Source of the DNA: Roseburia sp. CAG:303
Lineage (GTDB): Bacteria > Bacillota > Clostridia > Lachnospirales > Lachnospiraceae
Direction: 5' to 3'
Assembly (NCBI GenBank): GCA_000437755.1
Contig: FR900145.1
Coordinates: 51,871 to 115,870 of the forward strand
Length of the DNA: 64,000 nucleotides
Below are positions 44,930 to 53,174 of the stretch, piece by piece (within the stretch, counting starts at the first letter, position 1; each line of letters opens with the position of its first letter). The translations under genes were made by a program, and so were the position numbers. The notes below the pieces were generated by a model. The model searched no databases. It worked only from the letters and a program-made list of their open reading frames with translations, and had not been told where the DNA came from.

Positions 44930-45556
44930 ATGGTAGATAAGGTAATTGAGAACAACAGGGTCAGTATTGTAGGTGAGATTGTATCGGATTTCAGATATAG
45001 CCACCAGGTTTATGGAGAGGGTTTCTACATAGTAGATGTGGCAGTCAGCAGACTGAGCGAGTTATCCGATGTGATACCGCTTATGGTTTCTGAACGTCTG
45101 GTAGATGTGACGGAAAGCTGCATCGGCCGTCTGGTGGAAACATCCGGACAGTTCCGTTCCTATAACCGGCATGAGGGATTGAAGAATAAGCTTGTGCTGT
45201 CCGTATTCGTGCGGGAGTGGGAATTCGTCGATGAGAATCCGGAGGCTGGAAAGACGAACCAGATCTATCTGGACGGCTTCATCTGCAAAGAGCCTGTTTA
45301 CAGGAAAACACCGCTTGGAAGGGAGATTGCCGATTTGCTGATCGCAGTCAACCGTCCATATGGAAAGAGTGATTATATTCCATGCATTGCATGGGGCAGA
45401 AATGCAAGATTTGCCTCCACCTTTGAAGTCGGCGGAAAGATTCAGGTGTGGGGACGGGTGCAGAGCCGGGAATATGTGAAAAAAATCAGCGAGGAAGAGA
45501 TAGAAAAGCATATCGCATATGAAGTATCTGTGTCAAAGCTGGAATATGATATATAA
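44930..45556 (+). CDS. SSB-like protein with two OB folds
   Basis: 208 residues. Residues about 8-100 form a first OB-fold-like unit (NNRVSIVGEIVSDFRYSHQVYGEGFYIVDVAV), and residues about 108-205 a second one that is clearly SSB-type (NQIYLDGFICKEPVYRKTPLGREIADLLIAVNR, YIPCIAWGRNARFASTFEVGGKIQVWGRVQSREY). No acidic SSB C-terminal tip is present, so it is not the main replicative SSB. The start at 44930 follows AAGGGAG; an upstream in-frame ATG at 44852 has no ribosome-binding site. Likely a single-strand DNA binder in replication or repair; role not assignable. Followed by the riboswitch-controlled dapA region. Confidence 0.75.
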   Translation: MVDKVIENNRVSIVGEIVSDFRYSHQVYGEGFYIVDVAVSRLSELSDVIPLMVSERLVDVTESCIGRLVETSGQFRSYNRHEGLKNKLVLSVFVREWEFVDENPEAGKTNQIYLDGFICKEPVYRKTPLGREIADLLIAVNRPYGKSDYIPCIAWGRNARFASTFEVGGKIQVWGRVQSREYVKKISEEEIEKHIAYEVSVSKLEYDI

Positions 45557-45579
45557 TTCCGGAAATCCGGTATAAAGTC

Positions 45580-45608
45580 TTGACAAAGGTATCTAATAGT
45601 GCTAACAT
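45580..45608 (+). promoter_or_regulatory. Promoter of the dapA leader
   Basis: TTGACA at 45580-45585, 17-bp spacer, TAACAT at 45603-45608; it drives the lysine riboswitch transcript. Confidence 0.7.
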
Positions 45609-45627
45609 AAATTTAATTAAAGAATAG

Positions 45628-45806
45628 AAATAGAGGTTGCATTTTTTAAGAGTAATATCCCGGATGTGGGCAGTGCAGAAGAAAGGATAAGAAAGGGAAA
45701 AATGCCGAAGGGATCAGATTTTCCTGCCGTTTTGTATCCCTGGGCATGCAGTGAAGAACTGTATGACTGTCATCTGATGGGAAATCCCTGGATGGAGAGC
45801 TATGAA
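45628..45806 (+). ncRNA. Lysine riboswitch (L-box)
   Basis: Conserved L-box blocks occur in order: TAGAGGTTGC (45631), AAGAGTA (loop E/turn), ATGCCGAAGGGA (about 45704), GACTGTCATC (45763) and TGGAGAGCTATG (closing strand near 45793). The closing stem pairs ATAG with CTAT. Binding of lysine favours the terminator at 45837, shutting off lysine/diaminopimelate synthesis. About 120 bases separate its end from dapA. Confidence 0.92.
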
Positions 45807-45836
45807 CATTTTATGAAATGCTGTTAGTATGTAATA

Positions 45837-45873
45837 AAAGGGCTGACCATCTGGTCAGCCTTTATGTTTTTAT
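45837..45873 (+). terminator. Riboswitch-controlled terminator before dapA
   Basis: Stem GGCTGACCA / TGGTCAGCC extended by A-T pairs, loop TC, followed by TTTATGTTTTT. Confidence 0.85.
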
Positions 45874-45923
45874 AGAAAATTCTTAAAAAGCAGCCAACAG
45901 CCAAAGGCAAAAAGGAGGATATC

Positions 45924-46808
45924 ATGTCAATATTTACAGGAGCAGGTGTAGCGATTATTACACCAATGAAGGAAAATGGGGATGTAAACTTTGAAAAATT
46001 CGGAGAAATCGTAGAAGAGCAGATTGCCGGAAACACGGATGCCATCATTGTCTGCGGAACAACAGGAGAAGCTTCCACATTGACACACGAAGAACATTTA
46101 GCATGTATTAAGTTCGTGGTTGAGAAGGTAAATAAGAGAATCCCGGTCATTGCAGGAACCGGTTCAAACTGCACAAAGACAGCAGTATATTTATCACAGG
46201 AAGCTGAGAAATTAGGTGCGGACGGAGTCCTTCTGGTATCTCCATATTATAATAAAGCAACACAGAACGGACTGAAGAATCATTTTGTGACTATTGCAAA
46301 ATCCATTCATATCCCTGTTATTTTATATAATATCCAGGGAAGAACCGGTGTAAATATTCTTCCGTCTACCATCGCAGCGATTGCAGAAGAAGCAGAGAAT
46401 GTAGTAGCAGTAAAAGAAGCAAGCGGTAATATTTCCCAGGTAGCAGAGATTGCAAAACAGACAAAAGGAAAGCTCGATATTTATTCTGGAAATGATGATC
46501 AGATTATTCCGATCCTTTCCCTGGGTGGAAAAGGTGTTATCTCCGTATTATCCAATGTTGCACCAAAGCAGACACATCAGATGTGCGAGGAATACTTTAA
46601 CGGAAATGTTGAAAAGGCAAAGGATATGCAGTTAGAGGCACTGGATTTAATCCATGCACTGTTCTGCGAGGTAAATCCGATTCCAGTTAAGGCTGCCATG
46701 AACCTTATGGGAAAAGAAGTTGGTTCTCTCCGTGCACCGCTTACCGAGATGGAAGATGCAAATAAGGAAAGATTAAGAAAAGCCATGCAGGAATATGGTA
46801 TTCTTTAA
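45924..46808 (+). CDS. dapA: 4-hydroxy-tetrahydrodipicolinate synthase
   Basis: 294 residues, normal length. Condenses pyruvate with aspartate semialdehyde, the first committed step to diaminopimelate and lysine. (Beta/alpha)8 barrel with CGTTGEASTL (substrate site), YNIQGRTGVNI (catalytic Tyr; Gln replaces the common Pro) and the Schiff-base lysine in VAVKEASGN. AAAGGAGG precedes the ATG. Controlled by the lysine riboswitch upstream. The product also feeds dipicolinate synthesis in spores, which the spoVA channel transports. Confidence 0.97.
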   Translation: MSIFTGAGVAIITPMKENGDVNFEKFGEIVEEQIAGNTDAIIVCGTTGEASTLTHEEHLACIKFVVEKVNKRIPVIAGTGSNCTKTAVYLSQEAEKLGADGVLLVSPYYNKATQNGLKNHFVTIAKSIHIPVILYNIQGRTGVNILPSTIAAIAEEAENVVAVKEASGNISQVAEIAKQTKGKLDIYSGNDDQIIPILSLGGKGVISVLSNVAPKQTHQMCEEYFNGNVEKAKDMQLEALDLIHALFCEVNPIPVKAAMNLMGKEVGSLRAPLTEMEDANKERLRKAMQEYGIL

Positions 46809-46842
46809 GGATAAGCACACAGATTAGAAAAAGAGGTATAAG

Positions 46843-47595
46843 ATGACAAGAATTATTATGGTCGGCTGCGGTGGAAAGATGGGTCAGGTTATTTCCGGCA
46901 TTGTAGAAGCCGATGAAGATGCACAGATTGTAGCCGGGGTAGATATTGCAAAGGCAGAGTGCGGATATCCGGTATATCCGTCCATCGCAGAAGTAAAAGA
47001 AGAAGCAGATGCGATTATCGATTTCTCACATCCGTCACTCTTAGACGGAATCCTTTCCTATGCAGTGGAGAAGCAGGTTCCGGCGGTACTCTGTACGACA
47101 GGCTACAGCAATGAGGATATTGAGAAAATCAATCAGGCAGCAGAAAAAGTGGCTCTGCTCCGTTCTGCGAATATGTCACTGGGAATCAACACCATGATGA
47201 AGGTGCTTGAAACTGTGACAAAGACACTGGCAGATGCGGGATTCGATATTGAGATCGTGGAGAAGCATCACAACCAGAAGCTGGATGCACCGAGCGGAAC
47301 AGCACTTGCACTGGCAGATACGATGAACAATGAACTGAATCAGGAATATGATTATAAATATGACAGAAGCACACTCAGAGAGAAACGCCCGAAGAAAGAG
47401 ATTGGAATCAGTGCCGTAAGAGGTGGAACGATTGTCGGAGAACACGAGATTATCTTTGCAGGTACGGATGAAGTGATTGAATTTAAGCACACGGCTTATT
47501 CAAAAGCAATTTTTGGAAAAGGAGCAGTTTCCGCAGCAAAATTCCTCAAAGGGAAAGCGGCAGGACTCTATAATATGAAGCATGTAATCGGCTAG
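46843..47595 (+). CDS. dapB: 4-hydroxy-tetrahydrodipicolinate reductase
   Basis: 250 residues. NAD(P)-binding GCGGKMGQV at the N-terminus, DFSHPS, CTTGYS, and the signature EKHHNQKLDAPSGTALALAD, followed by AVRGGTIVGEHEI. Catalyses the step after dapA and sits 34 bases downstream in the same riboswitch-controlled operon. Confidence 0.97.
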   Translation: MTRIIMVGCGGKMGQVISGIVEADEDAQIVAGVDIAKAECGYPVYPSIAEVKEEADAIIDFSHPSLLDGILSYAVEKQVPAVLCTTGYSNEDIEKINQAAEKVALLRSANMSLGINTMMKVLETVTKTLADAGFDIEIVEKHHNQKLDAPSGTALALADTMNNELNQEYDYKYDRSTLREKRPKKEIGISAVRGGTIVGEHEIIFAGTDEVIEFKHTAYSKAIFGKGAVSAAKFLKGKAAGLYNMKHVIG

Positions 47596-47612
47596 ATTAC
47601 AAAGAAGTGTGG

Positions 47613-47641
47613 AATCCCGGACATTTGCTCCGGGATTTTGT
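47613..47641 (+). terminator. dapAB terminator
   Basis: 9-bp stem AATCCCGGA / TCCGGGATT, 7-base loop, then TTGTGATTTT. Confidence 0.8.
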
Positions 47642-47770
47642 GATTTTATTGTGAAATACATGAAAAAAACATGGAAATGTGTAAAACTTTATGTTAGAAT
47701 GTACAAGTTAGGCATAAAAGGTGTAATAAAGAATGGAGTATGACTTCATGGAATAAAGGAGGAAGTACCG

Positions 47771-48721
47771 TTGATAGAGGTAAAAAACTTAGTTAAGAAA
47801 TATGGCGATCATCTTGCCGTAAATGATCTTAGCTTCACAATTGAACCGGGTAAGATCTATGGATTTCTTGGCCCGAATGGTGCAGGAAAATCAACCACGA
47901 TGAATATTATAACAGGGTATCTTGCAGCGACAGAAGGACAGGTGCTGATTAATGGACATGATATCACCGAAGAGCCGGAAGAAGCAAAGAAATGCATCGG
48001 ATACCTTCCGGAGATACCGCCATTGTATATGGATATGACGCCAAAGGAATATCTTGAGTTTGCATCCGATTTAAAAGGCATTCCGAAGGCGAAGAGGAAG
48101 GAAAGCATTGACCAGGTTGTAAAGATGGCAGGCATTGAAGATGTGTTCCTGCGTCTGATCAAGAACCTTTCCAAAGGTTATAAGCAGAGAGTCGGTCTTG
48201 CCCAGGCAATTCTCGGATTTCCGGAGATTATTATTCTCGACGAACCGACTGTCGGACTGGATCCGAAGCAGATCGTGGAAATCAGGGAAGTGATTAAGAA
48301 ACTCGGAAAGCATCACACGGTTATCCTGAGTACCCATATCATGCAGGAGGTCAGTGCTGTCTGTGACGAAGTTCTGATTATTTCAAAGGGACAGTTAGTG
48401 GCGAAGGACACACCGGATAATCTCGGAAAACATGTGGAAGGTTCTAATAATCTCGAAGTGCTGGTTGCTGCACCGGATTACAAGGTAAAGGCGATCTTAA
48501 ACAAGCTGGATAAGATTCATAAATTTGAAGTATTAAATGCAACCGAACAGGGCTGTACGCGTGCACTTATCACAACCGGAATGGAATATGACGTGCGCCA
48601 GGATTTGTTCTATGCGTGTGCAGCGGCAAAATGTCCGATTGTAGGAATGCAGAATTCCAATATGTCACTGGAAGATGTATTTATTAAAGTTACAGGAAAT
48701 GACGGAAAGAAGAGCCGTTAA
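47771..48721 (+). CDS. ABC transporter ATPase, Gld/NatA type
   Basis: 316 residues. Walker A GPNGAGKST, Q-loop region, signature LSKGYKQRVGLAQAIL, Walker B IIILDEPTVGLDP, and H-loop STHIM. TTG start at 47771 with AAAGGAGGAAG seven bases before it. It powers the membrane complex encoded by the next three genes. The same four-gene order (ATPase, ABC-2 permease, GldG-like protein, DUF4340 protein) recurs in many bacteria; the Bacteroidetes Gld version serves gliding, but here the cargo is unknown. Confidence 0.93.
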   Translation: MIEVKNLVKKYGDHLAVNDLSFTIEPGKIYGFLGPNGAGKSTTMNIITGYLAATEGQVLINGHDITEEPEEAKKCIGYLPEIPPLYMDMTPKEYLEFASDLKGIPKAKRKESIDQVVKMAGIEDVFLRLIKNLSKGYKQRVGLAQAILGFPEIIILDEPTVGLDPKQIVEIREVIKKLGKHHTVILSTHIMQEVSAVCDEVLIISKGQLVAKDTPDNLGKHVEGSNNLEVLVAAPDYKVKAILNKLDKIHKFEVLNATEQGCTRALITTGMEYDVRQDLFYACAAAKCPIVGMQNSNMSLEDVFIKVTGNDGKKSR

Positions 48722-48742
48722 TGGTGGGAAAGGAAAAAGAAG

Positions 48743-49630
48743 ATGTTAGCGATTTATAAAAAAGAAGTAAAATCCTACTTTACGACAATGACAGGATATG
48801 TCTTTATAGCATTCCTTGCACTGGTCGTTGGGTATGTATTTTATATGATTAATGTAAAGAGCAGTTATGCATGGATCGGTAAAACATTGGAGTACTCCTA
48901 TGTATCCATTGTCTTTATGATCCTCGTACCTGTTATGACAATGAAAGTATTTGCGGATGAAAGGCATACAAAGACAGACCAGATGCTGTTTACCGCACCG
49001 GTTACGGTCGGACAGATCGTGTGGGGCAAATATCTTGCCATACTTACTGTATTTCTGGTAAATGTCCTGATTATCTGCATGTATCCGCTGTTTATGGCAG
49101 ATTATGGTGAGATTCCGTTCCTGGCATCCTACAGTGCCATTGGCGGATTCTTCCTGATGGGTGCGGTATATTTTGCCGTAGGACTATTCATATCATCCAT
49201 TACAGAGAACCAGATTATCTCTGCAGTCGTTACATTTGCGGTAATCCTGCTGTCATTCATGATGCAGTATATGACCGGAATTGTGCCGAGCAAGCCTATG
49301 CCGACCGCAGTTGTGACCGCCGTATTTTTTGTTATTCTGGCAGTTCTCTACTATATATTGTTCCGAAACAATGTTCACAATGCATTGCTGATTTCTGGAA
49401 TTATCGGAGTTATTGGAATAATTGGAGTTATTATAGCATATTTAATCAATTCATCCATGTTTGAAGGATTTTTAGAGCAGGTAATGCTTCATTTATCCGT
49501 CAGCTATATGTACAGCTATTTCTTTGAAACAGAAGTGCTGGATTTGAATGGAATTGTATATTTCGTGTCACTGATTGGATTATTCGTATTCCTTACTGTA
49601 CAGTCAGTACAGAAGAGACGCTGGAGCTAA
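48743..49630 (+). CDS. ABC-2 type permease, GldF-like
   Basis: 295 residues with six or more membrane segments; conserved KEVKSYFTTMTGYVFIAFLAL start and DERHTKTDQMLFTAPVTVGQIVWGKY loop of the ABC-2/GldF family. Follows the ATPase by 21 bases; the next gene starts 12 bases on. Confidence 0.9.
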   Translation: MLAIYKKEVKSYFTTMTGYVFIAFLALVVGYVFYMINVKSSYAWIGKTLEYSYVSIVFMILVPVMTMKVFADERHTKTDQMLFTAPVTVGQIVWGKYLAILTVFLVNVLIICMYPLFMADYGEIPFLASYSAIGGFFLMGAVYFAVGLFISSITENQIISAVVTFAVILLSFMMQYMTGIVPSKPMPTAVVTAVFFVILAVLYYILFRNNVHNALLISGIIGVIGIIGVIIAYLINSSMFEGFLEQVMLHLSVSYMYSYFFETEVLDLNGIVYFVSLIGLFVFLTVQSVQKRRWS

Positions 49631-49642
49631 GGAGGTGTTACT

Positions 49643-51184
49643 GTGAGCGAAAAGGATAATAAAAAAGAAAAGAAAGCAAAGAAAAAAGCCAGAAGCCAGG
49701 CAAGCATGAGAAAAGCATCCAATGCAAATTACATGGCAGGAGTTACCGTACTTGCAGTAGTATTTGTCATTATCATCAACCTGATATCAAATGCACTCAG
49801 CACCAATATCACACAGATTGATTTAAGCAGAAAAGATATCTTTACCCTCACTGATACTTCAGTGAATTACCTGAAGAATCTGGATCAGGATATTACGATT
49901 ATTACACTGGCAAGCTCAGGTTCCGAATATGCGGACTTGCAGCGGCTGCTGAACGACTATGCTGCACACAGCAGCCATATCAAGCTGGAAACAAAAGATC
50001 CTGCAAAAAGCCCTGACATTGTATCAAAGTACAATGCAAACATGACACAGGGAAGTATCGTCGTGGTATGTGGGGATAGATATAAGGCAATCGACCTGAC
50101 AGACATGGTTATATCAACCTCTGTGGACAGTGAAGATACTTCATCGTCATCGTCATCCTCATCGTCATCGTCATCCTCATCCTCATCTTCCAGCGGATAT
50201 GTATATTATCAGTACGACATGGAAGGTCAGATTACCAATGCCATCGATTATGTAACATCCGAGAAAACCATGAAAGCATATGTATTGACCGGTTCCGGAA
50301 AATCAGTGCTTGGAACGGTGGAATCCGATATTCAGAAACAGAACATCGACGTCGAGGATCTGAACCTGGAGAACGAAGGGGCAATTCCGGAAGATGCGGA
50401 TTTCCTCATCATCAACAGCATGACCGGTGATTTTACCGACAAGGAATACCAGTGTATCTCCGATTATCTGGATAACGGCGGTTCTCTCTTTATAGCAGAA
50501 GAATATAAGATGGTAAAGACCGATGCGGTTCTTCCGAACTTTGATGCGATTCTGGAAAGATACGGGCTCAGTGTAAACCATGTGACCGTACTGGAACAGA
50601 ACAATGCTTATTATTATACCAGTGATAATGGTGATTATAACTTTATGGTAAAACCGGTTTTGAGAAGCCATGAAATCACACAGGATCTTATTGATGCAGG
50701 GGCAAGTCTTCTGCTGATCGCTTCTGACAAAGTGGATATCGAAGAGAAAGATGGCGTTACGGTTGTACCATTGTTAGAATCATCCGGAACAGCATATTAT
50801 AAATCAAAATCGGACAGCTCCTATGCGAAGTTAAATACAGATCCGTCCGGTACTTATACCTATGCGGTTGCAGCCACACAGACACTGGATGATGGAAAAG
50901 AATCAAAACTGGTTTACAGTGGTTCCTATTCCGTACTGGCAAGGGAAGGTGTCGCAAATATCAACGATACACTTGCCGAAGCAAATACAAAATTTGTAAT
51001 CAACAGTATGAAGTGGATAACCGGACAGGAAGATACCGTATATGTGGATAAGAAGTCAAAATCTTATAATCGTCTGGTTTATGTGCATGATGTAGATGTA
51101 AAGATTGGTTATCTGACCGTAGGCATACCGGCAGCAATTCTGATTGTCGGAGGCATTATCTGGTACAGGAGAAGAAAGAAGTAA
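49643..51184 (+). CDS. GldG-like protein with polyserine tract
   Basis: 513 residues. A Lys-rich cytoplasmic N-terminus, a membrane helix (about 32-52), an extracellular GldG-type domain (QIDLSRKDIFTLTDTSVNYLKNL, DFLIINSMTGDFTDKEYQCISDYLDNGGSLFIAEE) and a C-terminal membrane helix with RRRKK. Residues about 165-186 are an unbroken run of roughly twenty serines. GTG start at 49643 follows AAGGAGG. Function in the Gld-type exporter is unknown. Confidence 0.85.
   Translation: MSEKDNKKEKKAKKKARSQASMRKASNANYMAGVTVLAVVFVIIINLISNALSTNITQIDLSRKDIFTLTDTSVNYLKNLDQDITIITLASSGSEYADLQRLLNDYAAHSSHIKLETKDPAKSPDIVSKYNANMTQGSIVVVCGDRYKAIDLTDMVISTSVDSEDTSSSSSSSSSSSSSSSSSSGYVYYQYDMEGQITNAIDYVTSEKTMKAYVLTGSGKSVLGTVESDIQKQNIDVEDLNLENEGAIPEDADFLIINSMTGDFTDKEYQCISDYLDNGGSLFIAEEYKMVKTDAVLPNFDAILERYGLSVNHVTVLEQNNAYYYTSDNGDYNFMVKPVLRSHEITQDLIDAGASLLLIASDKVDIEEKDGVTVVPLLESSGTAYYKSKSDSSYAKLNTDPSGTYTYAVAATQTLDDGKESKLVYSGSYSVLAREGVANINDTLAEANTKFVINSMKWITGQEDTVYVDKKSKSYNRLVYVHDVDVKIGYLTVGIPAAILIVGGIIWYRRRKK
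50141..50196 (+). repeat. Serine-codon microsatellite
   Basis: Imperfect array of TCA/TCG/TCC triplets (TCATCGTCATCGTCATCC type units) inside the GldG-like gene. Changes in repeat number stay in frame and alter only the serine tract length. Confidence 0.85.
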
Positions 51185-51187
51185 TAT

Positions 51188-52711
51188 ATGAAAGCAAAGA
51201 GAACAAGAAATTTAATCATAATGGGTGTTGTACTGGTATTGCTCATCGGTGTTCTGGTTCTGATTCAGATTGGAAATAAAAAGGACAAAAAAGATGACGG
51301 TACGGATACCGTTACCTATACCGAAGCACTGACCTCGTTTAAGGAAAGTGAGATTTCAAAAGTATCTTATCAGTACCGTGATGGGGAAAAGCTGAATTAT
51401 AAGCTGATTAAGGATATCTGGTATAATGCGGATGATGAAGATTTTCCATTATCCTCCACAGCTTTCTCCAATAATTTTGTAACAAAATTTGTGGCAGCCC
51501 GGACAAGCCGTGAAGTAGAAGATGCGGATAGTGATGACAAATACGGATTAGACGATCCTTACCTCACCCTCGAAGTAGAGAATCTTGGCGGTATAAAAGA
51601 AACTTTCTATATTGGTGATTATAATTCCATGCTTCAGGAATACTATCTGAAGATAGAAGGAAAAGATAAGATTTATACTGTGAACACGGATTTGCTCTAC
51701 GTCTGCCGTGAAGATATGTACGATTATGCAAATGTGGAATCATTCCCGGCTTTTGCGACCGATACCCTCAACGATATCACCATCAATAATGATGGTCTTA
51801 CCGTAAAAATGGTATACATGGAAAACGGATCGGAAACCGACCTGATCGGTACCTGTAAATGGTTCTTCAGTACCCCGTTTTTAACCTACCGTTCCGCAGA
51901 AACAAACAAGATTGATGATTTACAATCGGATACCCTTGATAAATTACAATTTTCAAAGCTGGTAAATTATAAGGCGACAAAGGAAGACCTCGATGCTTAT
52001 GGACTGACGGATTCCAAGCGTCAGTATATCATCAATTACCGTGATACCGATGCCGATACCGGCGTGACCCAGAATGCGTCTAAAACCGTTGATTTCGGTG
52101 CATATGACGAAGCTACCGGCTGTTACTATGCACGAATCACAAAGACGGTGGGAAATGCCAAAGAAGTATCAGGGAATGTTTATCTGATTTCCAAAGCATC
52201 TGCCGAAGCAGTGCTGGGTATCGATCCGCTCGACTATATTTACAAACAGGTGATCTATATCAAACTTTCCGATATTGCTGCAAAACCTGCAACTTCCACC
52301 GAAGAAGCACATGATGCCGGAAGCATTGTATTTACCACTCCGGACGGCGAATATACCCTGTTAAACAAGACCACCTATGCTTCTGATGGAAAGACGGAGC
52401 AGAACCTGTATGAAATCAATGGAAAAGAAGTCGATGAAGAGGCTCTGGAAGATTTTTATTTTGATATTCTTTCCAAATGCGGTGTGGAGCGTATTATCTA
52501 CGATCAGTCCACGGTTGTAACGGATCAGGATCCTGTATACACCATCGTTTATAACAGACAGCTCGATGATTACTATGGAAACGTAACTGTACAATATACA
52601 ACCTACGATTCCAACTATTATCAGGCAACCGTCAATGGTAAAACAGATATTCTTGTGAATAAGCGTATTATGGATGAAACCATGGCACAGCTTGCTGAAA
52701 TGACAAAATAA
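51188..52711 (+). CDS. DUF4340 protein of the Gld-type ABC complex
   Basis: 507 residues: a short basic N-terminus, one membrane helix (about 8-28), then a large extracellular beta-rich region with DUF4340-type repeats (LDDPYLTLEVENLGGIKETFYIGDYN, SRKQYIINYRD-like strands). Starts three bases after the GldG-like gene, with only a weak ribosome-binding site, so translation is probably coupled. Last gene of the operon. Confidence 0.82.
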   Translation: MKAKRTRNLIIMGVVLVLLIGVLVLIQIGNKKDKKDDGTDTVTYTEALTSFKESEISKVSYQYRDGEKLNYKLIKDIWYNADDEDFPLSSTAFSNNFVTKFVAARTSREVEDADSDDKYGLDDPYLTLEVENLGGIKETFYIGDYNSMLQEYYLKIEGKDKIYTVNTDLLYVCREDMYDYANVESFPAFATDTLNDITINNDGLTVKMVYMENGSETDLIGTCKWFFSTPFLTYRSAETNKIDDLQSDTLDKLQFSKLVNYKATKEDLDAYGLTDSKRQYIINYRDTDADTGVTQNASKTVDFGAYDEATGCYYARITKTVGNAKEVSGNVYLISKASAEAVLGIDPLDYIYKQVIYIKLSDIAAKPATSTEEAHDAGSIVFTTPDGEYTLLNKTTYASDGKTEQNLYEINGKEVDEEALEDFYFDILSKCGVERIIYDQSTVVTDQDPVYTIVYNRQLDDYYGNVTVQYTTYDSNYYQATVNGKTDILVNKRIMDETMAQLAEMTK

Positions 52712-52728
52712 AATAAATGAATAAAATC

Positions 52729-52784
52729 AAATCTCCCGGTCATACTAAGAGGGAAACAACTTTTAGTATGAAGGGAGATTTTTT
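52729..52784 (+). terminator. Terminator hairpin that also contains the next gene's ribosome-binding site
   Basis: Two stacked stems, AAATCTCCC / GGGAGATTT and CATACTAA / TTAGTATG, followed by TTTTTT. The right arm includes AAGGGAG (52771-52777), the only Shine-Dalgarno for the ATG at 52785. Confidence 0.8.
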
Positions 52785-53096
52785 ATGTGTAAAATGAGAA
52801 AAATCGCAATCTGTATGGTAACTCTTATGATGATGACAGGACTCGCAGCCTGCTCTGCCGATAATAACACGGACAGCAATGTAAACAGTGTGACCGATGA
52901 GAGCGGAAACAGCAGTAACAGTGATAACGGCAAAAACACGGATAACAGTCTGGAAAAAGATATGGATCATATTGGGGATGACATCAAAGACGGTGTGGAA
53001 GATGTCGGGGACGATATCAAAGACGGTGTGGATGATCTGGGCGGAAATGAGAAAAATGCCACAGGTTCATCAAATACTTCCGGCACGGCAAGATAA
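52785..53096 (+). CDS. Small lipoprotein with DIKDGV repeats
   Basis: 103 residues. Lipoprotein signal with lipobox LAAC (Cys23). An Asn/Ser-rich linker follows, then two copies of an 11-residue unit (DDIKDGVEDVG, DDIKDGVDDLG) that would form an amphipathic acidic helix, then a Ser/Thr/Gly end. Family unknown to me. Its ribosome-binding site is inside the preceding terminator hairpin. The upstream Gld-type operon and downstream amidase are both envelope-related. Confidence 0.7.
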   Translation: MCKMRKIAICMVTLMMMTGLAACSADNNTDSNVNSVTDESGNSSNSDNGKNTDNSLEKDMDHIGDDIKDGVEDVGDDIKDGVDDLGGNEKNATGSSNTSGTAR

Positions 53097-53102
53097 TATG
53101 TC

Positions 53103-53129
53103 ACACACCCGGGCGATGTTCATATAATA
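53103..53129 (+). promoter_or_regulatory. Possible sigma-K-type promoter of the amidase gene
   Basis: AC at 53103-53104, 16-bp spacer, CATATAATA at 53121-53129, matching AC-N16-17-CATANNNTA. The motif is short and could occur by chance. TATAAT is inside it, but no sigma-A -35 box is present. Confidence 0.35.
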
Positions 53130-53143
53130 AATAAAACGCATTT

Positions 53144-53160
53144 TATCCTGTGACAGGATA
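53144..53160 (+). other. Small leader hairpin before the amidase gene
   Basis: Perfect 7-bp stem TATCCTG / CAGGATA with a TGA loop, just before GGGGA and the ATG at 53175. Confidence 0.4.
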
Positions 53161-53174
53161 GAAACGGGGATTAT

